Shown: positions 46,974-54,631, numbered from the stretch's first letter. The stretch is 64,000 bases of DNA from Chitinophaga varians (GCF_014529945.1 NZ_JACVFB010000002.1:806001-870000); one strand, 5' to 3'. Notes: generated by a model from the sequence alone, not told the origin. Made by a program: numbers and translations.

Positions 46974-47267
46974 ATGATATTTACATTCCTGAAGAAGTTG
47001 CATCCGGAATTGCTGGTCTGGCCGGCAGGGCTGATATGTTTATTTTTTCTGGACCCGGCCGCCGGCCAACCGTCCCTGTGCCTGTTCAAAAATATGGGTA
47101 TCCCCTTCTGCCCCGGCTGCGGGTTGGGCCATGGAATCCACTTTTTTCTGCATGGCCGCTGGCAGGAAGCCGTCTACCACCACTGGTTAGCACCCGTTAC
47201 AGTAGTGGTGTTGGTGTACCGGACGGTCCAACTGGCACGTTTTCAATATACAGAATTTAAATTATAA
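46974..47267 (+). CDS. DUF2752 membrane protein
   Basis: 97 aa with two or three membrane helices. The family signature CPGCGLGHG is at about residues 46-54. Function unknown; in Bacteroidota it often precedes a TM2-domain gene, as here, 9 bp downstream. Confidence 0.85.
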   Translation: MIFTFLKKLHPELLVWPAGLICLFFLDPAAGQPSLCLFKNMGIPFCPGCGLGHGIHFFLHGRWQEAVYHHWLAPVTVVVLVYRTVQLARFQYTEFKL

Positions 47268-47276
47268 ATAATCGTT

Positions 47277-47630
47277 ATGTCTGATTTTTCATTTGCTATG
47301 TTGCCGGGCATCGAACAGGAAGAAATGCTGTGGCTGCAGGAACTGACAAAAGGCTACAGCGCTGAAAACAAACAACGCTTCCTGGCATTGTACCAATCCC
47401 GCCGAAAAGATCCGCAGATGATACTGATCTGCTGCCTGATCGGACTGATAGGCACCGCCGGGATTCAACGTTTTGTGCTCAACCAGATCGCCATGGGCAT
47501 TCTCTACCTGGTGACTTTAGGGTTTTGCTTCGTTGGCACCATCATTGACGCGGCCAATCACCGCAAGCTGACCTGGGAATACAATAAGAAGGAAGCGCTG
47601 ACGAGCGCTGCGCTACTGGGATTGTCCTGA
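47277..47630 (+). CDS. TM2 domain-containing membrane protein
   Basis: 117 aa. The C-terminal half is a TM2 domain: two helices joined by a short loop (GTAGIQRFVLNQIAMGILYL and a second helix FCFVGTIIDAA). The role of TM2 proteins is unknown. It lies in a small operon after the DUF2752 gene. Confidence 0.82.
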   Translation: MSDFSFAMLPGIEQEEMLWLQELTKGYSAENKQRFLALYQSRRKDPQMILICCLIGLIGTAGIQRFVLNQIAMGILYLVTLGFCFVGTIIDAANHRKLTWEYNKKEALTSAALLGLS

Positions 47631-47691
47631 AAGCAACGTTAAAGAATCCTTAAAATCAGCCGATTATCCGGTTAACGGAAAGATAATCTGC

Positions 47692-47699
47692 TACCTTTG
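47692..47699 (+). promoter_or_regulatory. -7 promoter element before DUF4834-like gene
   Basis: TACCTTTG ends 7 nt before the ATG at 47707, so the mRNA probably has almost no leader. Confidence 0.5.
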
Positions 47700-47706
47700 T
47701 CGCACT

Positions 47707-47964
47707 ATGTTGAGATTTTTACTATACATGTTTTTTGCGTGGCTGCTGTATAAGCTGGTATTTGAGTTTATCATACCGGTTTACAGGTCCACCAAGGCGG
47801 TTCGTAAACAGATGAACGACATCCAACAGCACATGCGTCAGCAGTATGAGGAGCAGCAGTCTGCCCAGCAGGGTTACAACTATAACCAGCAGCAGTCTTC
47901 CCAGGGGCAGGCATCCAAACCGCCGAAAAGAGACGATTACATCGACTTTGAAGAAGTTAAATAA
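47707..47964 (+). CDS. DUF4834-like small membrane protein
   Basis: 85 aa. One N-terminal membrane helix (LRFLLYMFFAWLLYKLVFEFIIP, here quoted in part as FLLYMFFAWLLYKLVF), a basic coiled segment and a Gln/Ser/Tyr-rich tail ending RDDYIDFEEVK. This matches the small DUF4834 family of Bacteroidota, of unknown function. Confidence 0.75.
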   Translation: MLRFLLYMFFAWLLYKLVFEFIIPVYRSTKAVRKQMNDIQQHMRQQYEEQQSAQQGYNYNQQQSSQGQASKPPKRDDYIDFEEVK

Positions 47965-47989
47965 AAAAAGGCCGCATTGCGGCCTTTTT
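47965..47989. terminator. Bidirectional intrinsic terminator
   Basis: AAAAAGGCCGCA pairs with TGCGGCCTTTTT, with T-runs on both strands. It serves the DUF4834-like gene and the convergent HAD gene, whose stop is 6 bp away. Confidence 0.85.
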
Positions 47990-47994
47990 CATTA

Positions 47995-48621
47995 TCAGCC
48001 GTTCTGCGGCCTGAAGATGTCCAGTATCGTTTTCGGTGCCTGCAGGTGAAGCGTCTGTAATCCCACTATCTTCGCCCCTTCTATATTGGGCAGCGTATCA
48101 TCAATAAACAATGTCTCCTCTGCTTTCAGCCCGTTTTCATCCAGCACCATCTGGTAAGACTCGCGGTCCGGTTTCCGGTAACCCATCAGGTGGGAATAAT
48201 AGGCCTTGTCGAAAAATACCGCCAGCGACGGGATACCTCTCGTGTCCTGCAATATCTTATTGAATGTTTCCAGATGGATGGCATTCGTGTTGCTCAACAG
48301 GTACATGCCATAATGCTGCCTTAACTGCTGCAGCAACTGTAAACGTTGCAGCGGGAAGTCCAGCAGCATAGCATTCCAGGCTGCGATGATCTGCTCGTCG
48401 GTCACTCCTTCGGCTACATGTTTTTTCATTTCCGTCACAAATGCTTCCGGTGTGACGTGTCCTGTTTCCAGATTGTCGAACAGCCGGGTGCCTTTGAACT
48501 GGTTGTATAACTGTTCAAAATGTTCCACGCCTAACGCCGTAAAAGCCTCACGGGTCAACTGATGGTCGATATTGAGGATTACCCCTCCCAGGTCGAAGAT
48601 GATGTTTTTAATGCCTTTCAT
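47995..48621 (-). CDS. HAD-superfamily hydrolase (YihX-like)
   Basis: 208 aa from the ATG at 48621. NIIFDLGGVILNID is motif I with the nucleophile Asp; LLSNTNAIH is motif II and FIDDTLPNIEGA motif IV. The FDLGGVI form is typical of YihX/alpha-D-glucose-1-phosphatase-like and epoxide-hydrolase-like members. The substrate is unknown. Confidence 0.87.
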   Translation of the reverse strand: MKGIKNIIFDLGGVILNIDHQLTREAFTALGVEHFEQLYNQFKGTRLFDNLETGHVTPEAFVTEMKKHVAEGVTDEQIIAAWNAMLLDFPLQRLQLLQQLRQHYGMYLLSNTNAIHLETFNKILQDTRGIPSLAVFFDKAYYSHLMGYRKPDRESYQMVLDENGLKAEETLFIDDTLPNIEGAKIVGLQTLHLQAPKTILDIFRPQNG

Positions 48622-48707
48622 AGTGTACAAAGAAAGCAGATTTTTTACAGTATAGGCGTGCACGTGCCCAGAGTTAAAAAAAATTTAGGATAATTCGGGG
48701 AAATAAT

Positions 48708-48715
48708 TAACTTTG
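48708..48715 (+). promoter_or_regulatory. -7 promoter element of the tRNA gene
   Basis: TAACTTTG fits TAnnTTTG and lies 39 bp before the tRNA. A short hairpin CCTTGAAAAAGG (48721-48732) lies between them. Confidence 0.5.
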
Positions 48716-48754
48716 CCGTCCCTTGAAAAAGGGGAATTTTAGTTCTTCGGAACG

Positions 48755-48828
48755 GCTCCTATAGCTCAGTTGGTTAGAGCACCTGACTCATAATCAGGGG
48801 GTCCCAGGATCATGCCCTGGTGGGAGCA
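48755..48828 (+). tRNA. tRNA with CAT anticodon (Met or lysidine-type Ile2)
   Basis: Acceptor stem GCTCCTA/TGGGAGC, D-arm GCTCAGTTGGTTAGAGC, anticodon loop CTCATAA with CAT at 48789-48791, and T-arm CCAGG-ATCATGC-CCTGG. CCA is not encoded. Elongator Met and Ile2 share this anticodon loop and cannot be separated here. The T-loop has A at position 54 and T at 58, the reverse of the usual pair. The 3' half is the integration site of the mobile element. Confidence 0.88.
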
Positions 48829-48851
48829 CACTACACTAAAGGCTTTCAGCG
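48784..48851 (+). repeat. Left attachment site (68-bp direct repeat)
   Basis: Perfectly identical to 63334-63401. It starts inside the anticodon stem, spans the tRNA 3' half and continues past it into AGGCTTTCAGCG. A near-identical tail (TTGGGAGCCTTTTT, forming a terminator with AAAGGCT) follows both copies with a few mismatches. The left copy keeps the tRNA whole. Confidence 0.92.
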
Positions 48852-48876
48852 CGGATGCGTTGGGAGCCTTTTTTCG

Positions 48877-48900
48877 TTTGATACATGTTTTGATACATGT
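48877..48900 (+). repeat. Tandem 12-bp repeats, left element end
   Basis: TTTGATACATGT occurs twice without a gap, 25 bp inside the left direct repeat. The same pair, with one base changed in the first unit, is at 63186-63209. They are probably integrase arm-type binding sites. Confidence 0.7.
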
Positions 48901-49119
48901 TTTTGGAATACAAACAAATGTTGGTTTTACGAAAAAATGACGAACCTTTGGGCCATTTAATCGCTTATATCTGTCCCGGTATCTAATAGGAATTATTTGT
49001 TCTCATCGTTGGGTCTATATCAGTCAATTTTTGAAAACTATCATCGATTAATCAAGAAGGAAATATTTGGGCTGATTAATAAAAAAATGATATTTTTATA
49101 TCAACGCTAACAGAGGTGT

Positions 49120-49237
49120 GCCGCCCACCGCCGCGAAGCTCTAATGAGCACTGTACTACAAAATCATAAATAAATCTTTTCTCATAAAAGAGGAATGGTA
49201 GGTGGGCGACGTTTTTCTATGAGAAAAAATTTTATTT
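49120..49237 (+). promoter_or_regulatory. Structured leader of the first element gene
   Basis: The gap 48852-49237 has no gene. CGCCCACC (49122-49129) pairs with GGTGGGCG (49201-49208), and TTTTCTCATA (49177-49186) pairs with TATGAGAAAA (49218-49227). The arms interleave, as in a pseudoknot or two exclusive folds. The last arm lies 10 bp before the ATG at 49238, so folding could control translation. A cis-regulatory RNA is inferred. Confidence 0.5.
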
Positions 49238-49975
49238 ATGTTAAAAAATAAAATCACACTCACCTATATTAAGGCCCAGGCAAAGAAATTTAAAAGAACT
49301 CATAACGTTACATATACAAAAGCGCTTGATAAGATTGCTAAAGAGTATGGTTACTCTAATTGGATGCACTGCCAGCGATCTCTTTCTCAAACACAGTCTT
49401 CTAGTTCCATCCTAAACGTCGAATCACCTGTAGTGTCCCCCCAGCTTTCGTTTAGTGATTGGCTAAAAAGACATAAGAATAGGAATTCCCCTCTTGGAGA
49501 TTTAGCAAAAGACACATTAAGGGATAGGCAATGGCCTGAAAACAATTCCTTAGAGGAATATGTGGATTACCTCAATTCAAGGAATGCCTACTTCGCCGCG
49601 GTCGATGCTTTAAGGAGTGCATGGAAAAGCTATAAGGCATATTTGAAAAGAAGTAATTCCCCCAAAAGCAAAGCAGTTAAGAAGCCTAGAATCACTTCTC
49701 AAAAGGATGATTCACGGACAATTGTATATGTTAATGGTGTAACACCAATTCATTTTCCTGAAAGAAATGTGGAGGTGTTCAAGCCTGGGGACAAAGCTTG
49801 GATATCGTATAATACTCGAAAGGCCCTCCCTGTTACTGTTATCGAGGTAGATGACCGACATTATACTGTAAGAATAGAACGGCCGTTAAAGGTAGCTGGT
49901 GATATGCTTTACTTTTTATTAGATGAGGTAAGGAGTACGCCAGAATTAGCATGTAGAAATTATGTTACTCTATGA
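49238..49975 (+). CDS. Element-encoded protein of unknown function
   Basis: 245 aa. The N-terminal 45 residues (LTYIKAQAKKF, ALDKIAKEYGYSNWMHCQRS) resemble a short helical motif (ALdxIAxxxGYxNW) seen in some proteins of mobile elements. The middle is basic and low in complexity; the C-terminal half has a beta-rich stretch (KPGDKAWISYNTRKALPVTV). It is the first gene of the element, behind a structured leader. Confidence 0.6.
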   Translation: MLKNKITLTYIKAQAKKFKRTHNVTYTKALDKIAKEYGYSNWMHCQRSLSQTQSSSSILNVESPVVSPQLSFSDWLKRHKNRNSPLGDLAKDTLRDRQWPENNSLEEYVDYLNSRNAYFAAVDALRSAWKSYKAYLKRSNSPKSKAVKKPRITSQKDDSRTIVYVNGVTPIHFPERNVEVFKPGDKAWISYNTRKALPVTVIEVDDRHYTVRIERPLKVAGDMLYFLLDEVRSTPELACRNYVTL

Positions 49976-50033
49976 TGTGATTATTAAAGGCTCTTATACC
50001 ATAAGAGCCTTTAATTCTAAATAACGTAACATT

Positions 50034-50954
50034 ATGAAAAACCGTGTTAACGTAAGTTTCCCAACAAAGCTATTATCCAATCATCATTATTTAAAGGAAG
50101 TTCCGGTGGAAGGGAAGGCCACAAATAGGTTTAATTTCATGATAGGTTGGTATGAGCTATACGCAAATCAAATTATCCGAACCGGAAACTGTATTACCCT
50201 GTTGAGTACCCCATATGCCATAGCAATTGATACTTTCTGGAATACCAATCACTTTGAGGATATCAGCAAGTATGTATTCTGGACATTTAACGATAGTTTT
50301 CAGCAGAAATTAATTCAACAGCTGGCATCAATTCCAGATTCGGTAATAACCAGGTGTAATGACCTGTTAACTCAATTCGCTTTCCCGTACAATGAAGCGG
50401 ACCACACTAACCCTGACGAGGAATTGCAATGGTGTTTTGTGAAAAATGCCTCTTTAAAAAAGTCGGGAAAGTATGAACTAATGTATTGCCGGGACCAAGA
50501 GAATAGAATGGCCATAAAATCGGCTCTGACAGCTTTTATTGATCGTTCGCCTGCTGAACAAGCTACCGTAACTATAGCCAATGAAGCTGCCCCTTCTTTT
50601 TTGAGTATGTTAGTTCCCAGCAATGGCAGCCAGCTGGTAACACTCAATTATATTAATGAAAAAGTAAAAGCGTCCGGCTGTAAATTTGACGTCTTCCGGT
50701 CAGTTAAGAAGTCTAAGGGTAACCGTAATCCTTATGGTTTTAATGGTTGTGTTGCCGCCGTTATTGATCATTTCTATCAACTCAATTACTTCGTTTCCTC
50801 GTACTCGTTAGAAGATATCTTCCTGGCTTACTTTGAATATACAGGTAACACCATCGCAAAATTCAACACTTTTATGTCCGAATTCAGGCAGGATAACAGT
50901 TACTTAAAACATATGGAAATGCTTAAGCAATTGAATATTAGTAAATTAAGATGA
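50034..50954 (+). CDS. Element-encoded hypothetical protein
   Basis: 306 aa, soluble, no motif recognised. It contains NPDEELQWCF and a Lys-rich NPYGFNGCVAAVIDHFY segment. It lies 58 bp after the previous gene, so the two may form an operon. The position next to the excisionase-like and primase-like genes hints at replication or maintenance, but nothing in the sequence proves it. Confidence 0.6.
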   Translation: MKNRVNVSFPTKLLSNHHYLKEVPVEGKATNRFNFMIGWYELYANQIIRTGNCITLLSTPYAIAIDTFWNTNHFEDISKYVFWTFNDSFQQKLIQQLASIPDSVITRCNDLLTQFAFPYNEADHTNPDEELQWCFVKNASLKKSGKYELMYCRDQENRMAIKSALTAFIDRSPAEQATVTIANEAAPSFLSMLVPSNGSQLVTLNYINEKVKASGCKFDVFRSVKKSKGNRNPYGFNGCVAAVIDHFYQLNYFVSSYSLEDIFLAYFEYTGNTIAKFNTFMSEFRQDNSYLKHMEMLKQLNISKLR

Positions 50955-51062
50955 ATCTCTTAATCATTCCCTAAATGCCTAAATTCCTTCCCTAATCTCC
51001 CTGATTTCCCATCCTTCCCTGTGGATATTGCAAACAGTTGATAACAATTAAATCAAACTGTT

Positions 51063-51395
51063 ATGGCGATTATCAATCCATTCGATTTAATCATTTCTAA
51101 AATTGACGTTTTGCAGGCATGTGTAAACGGCCTGCGGGAAAACAACAAGAAACCCATTGTTATTCAGCCGGAAGATCCTGACAGATTGTTGAATCTGGTG
51201 GAAGCCGCAAATGTTTTGCGTAAGCCAGTGGGGACTATTCGTTATTACATTCACCACAAATCACTGCCAGCCATTAAGGTTGGTAAAGGATATGTGGTGA
51301 AACATGCTGCATTGATGGCATGGGTCAATGAATTCCAGGTGAGGCCCAATGCGAATCCAGCTGGCAAAATGAGATACAGGTTTGCAAAACGCTAA
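51063..51395 (+). CDS. Excisionase-like helix-turn-helix protein
   Basis: 110 aa. A MerR/HTH_17-type domain: NLVEAANVLRKPVGTIRYYIHH then LPAIKVGKGYVVKHAALMAW, the wing. Such proteins bend attachment-site DNA for excision or repress genes. The N-terminal 40 residues form a helix. It is followed after 12 bp by the TOPRIM gene, as in many Bacteroidota mobilizable elements. Confidence 0.82.
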   Translation: MAIINPFDLIISKIDVLQACVNGLRENNKKPIVIQPEDPDRLLNLVEAANVLRKPVGTIRYYIHHKSLPAIKVGKGYVVKHAALMAWVNEFQVRPNANPAGKMRYRFAKR

Positions 51396-51407
51396 AAACA
51401 CTACTAA

Positions 51408-52307
51408 ATGCAACGTGTGAAAGATCTGAAGAAATGGGATTTAGTAGATCTGTTGTCTAAACTTGGCTATGAGCCCAACAAGGTAATAAGGGACGATTAC
51501 TGGTACTTATCCCCGCTTAGAGTAGAGAAAACACCATCATTTAAAGTAAATAGGCGGCTGAATGGCTGGTATGACCACGGCATGGGTCAGGGTGGTGACC
51601 TGATCGATTTTGGGTGTCTGTATAACAACTGCTCTGTCAGCGACCTGCTGAAAAAATGGGAAGGTCTCCCCTCCCCTACTTTTTCTTTTCACCCGCTAAT
51701 TGCTGGTGAAAAGAAAAATATCGCCGGTGATGGCATTGCTGTTCTGGGAGTAAGGCCGATTGCTGATCACCATTTATTGAAGTATTTAGACAGCAGGGAG
51801 ATACCGCACTTTCTGGCAGCGTTTTACTGCAAGGAGGTAGACTTTTCCCTGCATAACCGCCAATATAGGGCCCTTGGATTCCGGAACAACGCCGGAGGCT
51901 ACGAGCTGAGAAATGCCGACTTTAAGGGTTGCTGTGCTCCGAAGGACATCACCCTGATCGCCAATGAAGGGCTACAGCTGAACATATTTGAAGGATTTTT
52001 TAGTTTTCTTTCATACCTGGCTTGTCAGAAAGAAGCGGGAACAACAAGCGATGATTTTCTGATATTAAACTCTCTTGCGCTATCGGGAAAAGCCACGGAC
52101 CTAACAGAGAAGTACCATAAAATCTCCCTGTATTTGGATAATGATGACGCCGGGAGGCGAGCAACCCAGTCCCTAAAAACGAGTGACAGATTCTCGGATT
52201 GTTCCTCGCTTTATCACGGATTTAAGGACATAAATGACTGGTGGGTAATTCAGAATAAGCCTATGCAAAAGGTTATGAATAGTGTTCGGCGTGGGCTTCG
52301 TCGTTAG
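51408..52307 (+). CDS. TOPRIM-domain primase-like protein
   Basis: 299 aa. The N-terminal half resembles a CHC2 zinc-finger fold without its cysteines (YLSPLRVEKTPSFKVNRRLN, WYDHGMGQGGDLIDF). The C-terminal half is a TOPRIM fold: LIANEGLQLNIFEGF with a catalytic Glu and LYLDNDDAGRRA with the DxD-like pair. Such proteins prime or help replicate DNA transferred by mobilizable elements. Confidence 0.85.
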   Translation: MQRVKDLKKWDLVDLLSKLGYEPNKVIRDDYWYLSPLRVEKTPSFKVNRRLNGWYDHGMGQGGDLIDFGCLYNNCSVSDLLKKWEGLPSPTFSFHPLIAGEKKNIAGDGIAVLGVRPIADHHLLKYLDSREIPHFLAAFYCKEVDFSLHNRQYRALGFRNNAGGYELRNADFKGCCAPKDITLIANEGLQLNIFEGFFSFLSYLACQKEAGTTSDDFLILNSLALSGKATDLTEKYHKISLYLDNDDAGRRATQSLKTSDRFSDCSSLYHGFKDINDWWVIQNKPMQKVMNSVRRGLRR

Positions 52308-52310
52308 GAG

Positions 52311-52368
52311 CAAGCCATGTTTCCGCTACGCTTCAACGGCTTGAAAAATTGTTAGTCACTTCGTTCTA
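52311..52368. other. Possible oriT-like region
   Basis: Between the TOPRIM and mobC genes, CAAGCC (52311-52316) pairs with GGCTTG (52338-52343), and GTTAG..CTAA follows. Mobilizable elements of Bacteroidota commonly have oriT just upstream of the mob genes. No nic consensus was recognised, so this is positional. Confidence 0.3.
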
Positions 52369-52380
52369 ATGCTTGAAATT

Positions 52381-52731
52381 ATGGCAAGACCCAGGAAAAA
52401 TGAAAGTGAAAAACGTACCGTTCAGGTGAATATCCGATTGACATTATGTGAGAATCAGAGAGTCACTGAACTGGCAAAATCGGCAGGTATCACCCCTGCC
52501 AATCTCATTCGACAAAAATTCTTTTCAGGCAGGCTTCCGGTATTAAAACACTCTCCCATTGAAATTGATCTGTATCGGGAACTCCATAAGATTGGCGTAA
52601 ATCTCAATCAGGCCACCCATAGGATTAATAGAAACGAGTTCCCCGGAGAGTATTTATCTTTTCTGATACAGCTTTCCAGGAATGTTAACCATGCTATTAA
52701 ACTGTTAGTAGATGACGGCCGATCAGGTTAA
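52381..52731 (+). CDS. mobC: MobC-type mobilization protein
   Basis: 116 aa from MARPRKNESEKR (ATG at 52381); an ATG at 52369 is also possible. A ribbon-helix-helix N-terminus (VNIRLTLCENQRVTELA) and the helical C-terminus HKIGVNLNQATHRINR, the MobC signature. It helps the relaxase open DNA at oriT. It overlaps the relaxase gene by 20 bp. Confidence 0.88.
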   Translation: MARPRKNESEKRTVQVNIRLTLCENQRVTELAKSAGITPANLIRQKFFSGRLPVLKHSPIEIDLYRELHKIGVNLNQATHRINRNEFPGEYLSFLIQLSRNVNHAIKLLVDDGRSG

Positions 52732-53875
52732 GGGAAAGGGATTTAGAGGGGCATTGCGCTATAACCTGGCTAAAGTGGAAAAAGGTGTTGCGGAGATATT
52801 GGACACTAATTTTTCCGGTATCGGAGAAAATATTATAATGAAAGAAGTCACTATGATAAAGGCTTTGCGTCCTAATCTTCAGAAGTATTTTTATCATACC
52901 TCATTGAACTTTCCACCTAAAGAAAATTTATCAAATGAACGGATGAAATCTATTGCCAAAGACTATTTATCGGAGTTGGGCTTTAATCAACATCAGTTTA
53001 TTGTCTTCCGGCATCGGGATGCAGATCACCCTCATATTCACATTCTGGTAAATAGAATTGGTTTTGACGGTAAAGTTGTTTCAGACAGCCAGGATTATGC
53101 CCGCAGTGAAAAGGTGATTAGGAGCCTCGAAAAGAAATATAATCTCACCTCCGTAGTATCCAGTAAGCAAGCCGTGGAACGAGCAATGACAAAGAACGAA
53201 ATGGAAATGATGAAGCGTACCGACGCGCTATCTGTAAAGCTTAAACTTCAGACGATCATTGGTAATGCCCAAAAACAAAGTCATTCCGTTCCCGATTTTA
53301 TACAGGCACTAGAAGCCCGGGGGATAAATATACTCTTTAATCAGGCCCAGACTGGTTTTGTAAGCGGTATTAGCTATGGTTTTGAAGGTTTGATTTTTAA
53401 AGGTTCAGCCTTAGGCAACGGTTTTAAATGGACACAGTTAAAAGGAGGGTTAAACTATGAACAAGAAAGAGATCATACAACAATATGCGAAACAAACACT
53501 AGGACAAGATCCATCCTATCAGATAATGGATTATGGCAAAGTGCTGGAGATGGTGCAATCCATCAAACAATGGCATCAAACAAGCCTAAACGAACAACAG
53601 CGTTTGCACAGAGAACACCTGGAGAGGATGGCACAAGCATATCGAATATTACAAGCGGACAGCGCCAACCTTCACAGAAATTTGGACGAACTGAATCAGC
53701 TAGTGAAGAACCTTCACAGCGGCACTTTGAATTATCTGAAGTTGCAAAGGAGGCGGGAATTCTGGTTGGCGGTATTATCCGGGGTTTGCTCAGCCCTGTT
53801 GGTACTGATAATTATGAAGATATGGCTACTATAAATGAGTTCAAAAAGAAGAAGAAAAGGAAGATCCGGCGCTGA
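52712..53875 (+). CDS. mobB: Relaxase/mobilization nuclease
   Basis: 387 aa. MOBP-type relaxase: a probable tyrosine nucleophile in RYNLAKVEKG near residue 17, and the metal-binding triad in HRDADHPHIHILVN (His106, His108, His110). It nicks oriT and leads the strand to a recipient. Starts inside mobC. The last 140 residues are low in complexity and share their DNA with another gene in the next frame. Confidence 0.92.
   Translation: MTADQVKGKGFRGALRYNLAKVEKGVAEILDTNFSGIGENIIMKEVTMIKALRPNLQKYFYHTSLNFPPKENLSNERMKSIAKDYLSELGFNQHQFIVFRHRDADHPHIHILVNRIGFDGKVVSDSQDYARSEKVIRSLEKKYNLTSVVSSKQAVERAMTKNEMEMMKRTDALSVKLKLQTIIGNAQKQSHSVPDFIQALEARGINILFNQAQTGFVSGISYGFEGLIFKGSALGNGFKWTQLKGGLNYEQERDHTTICETNTRTRSILSDNGLWQSAGDGAIHQTMASNKPKRTTAFAQRTPGEDGTSISNITSGQRQPSQKFGRTESASEEPSQRHFELSEVAKEAGILVGGIIRGLLSPVGTDNYEDMATINEFKKKKKRKIRR
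53457..53834 (+). CDS. Small membrane coiled-coil protein nested in the relaxase gene
   Basis: 125 aa, entirely inside the relaxase 3' end in another frame. It has a strong Shine-Dalgarno AAAGGAGGG (53441-53449) at 7-nt spacing, rare for this host. A long helical region (about 30-100, NEQQRLHREHLERMAQ) ends in one membrane helix (WLAVLSGVCSALLVLIIM). ColE1-type mobilization regions also nest small genes in the relaxase, with roles in conjugal DNA processing. Confidence 0.8.
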   Translation: MNKKEIIQQYAKQTLGQDPSYQIMDYGKVLEMVQSIKQWHQTSLNEQQRLHREHLERMAQAYRILQADSANLHRNLDELNQLVKNLHSGTLNYLKLQRRREFWLAVLSGVCSALLVLIIMKIWLL

Positions 53876-53925
53876 TAAGTAAAAACGGCAATTGCTCTAT
53901 GCAATTGCCGTTTTTACTTATCAGC
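53871..53925. terminator. 25-bp perfect bidirectional terminator
   Basis: Arms 53871-53895 and 53901-53925 pair completely around a 5-nt loop (TCTAT). It carries T-runs on both strands and holds both the relaxase TGA (53873-53875) and the stop of the convergent small gene (53921-53923). Confidence 0.88.
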
Positions 53926-54175
53926 GTAAGGCAGAAATTATTGTGTATGTTTTGTCCATTGCCTCTTTTGTGACTCGTAATATACAGTCTTTTTCTGCGT
54001 TGCTGAGAACTACGGGCCGTCTTGCGTCAGATTGATCAACGGCCTGACACCGCAATTTCCTATAAAATGTGGGGGTACTCCAGTTACATTCTTTGCATAC
54101 CGTCTCTCTAATCGCATGCGGCATTTTCGTAAAGTGATCGTGTAAGATTGATAATACGTTCTCTAATTTTTCCAT
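53921..54175 (-). CDS. Small HTH-like protein
   Basis: 84 aa. The middle (RETVCKECNWSTPTFYRKLR) looks like a helix-turn-helix: turn CNWSTP then recognition helix. No family name recognised. It is convergent with the relaxase and its stop codon sits in the terminator arm. Possible regulator of element genes; inference only. Confidence 0.6.
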   Translation of the reverse strand: MEKLENVLSILHDHFTKMPHAIRETVCKECNWSTPTFYRKLRCQAVDQSDARRPVVLSNAEKDCILRVTKEAMDKTYTIISALR

Positions 54176-54335
54176 GGTAAAACAGTTTATTGGTTAATAG
54201 AATTTGAGGGTTGTACCCCTTGAAGAAAGTCAAAGCGTGGGCAATACGGTCTTTAAAGCCGTTCAATTTCTGTATTAAATAATCCGGAGAAGTGTTGGGA
54301 GAGAGCAATAAAAAAGACGCAGAGCCCAACAGAGT

Positions 54336-54446
54336 GTCCTGGAGGTACTGGTATACCTGGCGACGACTAAGTGAGCCCATGCGCCATAGCATGGGCTACT
54401 CACCTTGTATCCCTCGTCGCCTTTCAAATTACCAGTTTTCCAGGAC
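54336..54446. other. Three-tier hairpin, candidate ncRNA or DNA origin
   Basis: The gap 54176-54663 has no supported gene. In it, GTCCTGGA/TCCAGGAC and ACTGGTA/TACCAGT form an outer stem, GGCGACGA/TCGTCGCC a middle stem and GTGAGCCCATGC/GCATGGGCtaCTCAC the inner stem around a 6-nt loop. The pairing sets nest in order over 111 nt. A second hairpin GATCTAAAG/CTTTAGATC (54449-54482) follows. It could be an oriT, a single-strand origin or a structured RNA. Confidence 0.55.
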
Positions 54447-54575
54447 GAGATCTAAAGCAAGAAGCTTGAATATCTTTAGATCACTAAAATAAAGAATTTG
54501 CGTTTTCCTAACCTGATAGCAGTTTCATAATAACAATATTTGTTAGCAAATTAAGTAAAAAAACGATAAAAACCA

Positions 54576-54631
54576 CTTATTAGTAGTAAAATATAAGTAG
54601 TTTCTTATCAGTAGTAACATATAAATGGTTA
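54576..54631 (+). repeat. Two 28-bp tandem repeats (operator-like)
   Basis: Units CTTATTAGTAGTAAAATATA.. (54576-54603) and CTTATCAGTAGTAACATATA.. (54604-54631), with a partial third unit after 54632. They lie 33 bp before the XRE gene, a place for its autoregulatory operator, or iterons. Confidence 0.6.

Noticed and set aside
54108-54392. 94-codon minus-strand frame in the gap before the XRE gene
   Set aside because: It overlaps the small HTH-like gene and the nested hairpin, which explains the sequence better.
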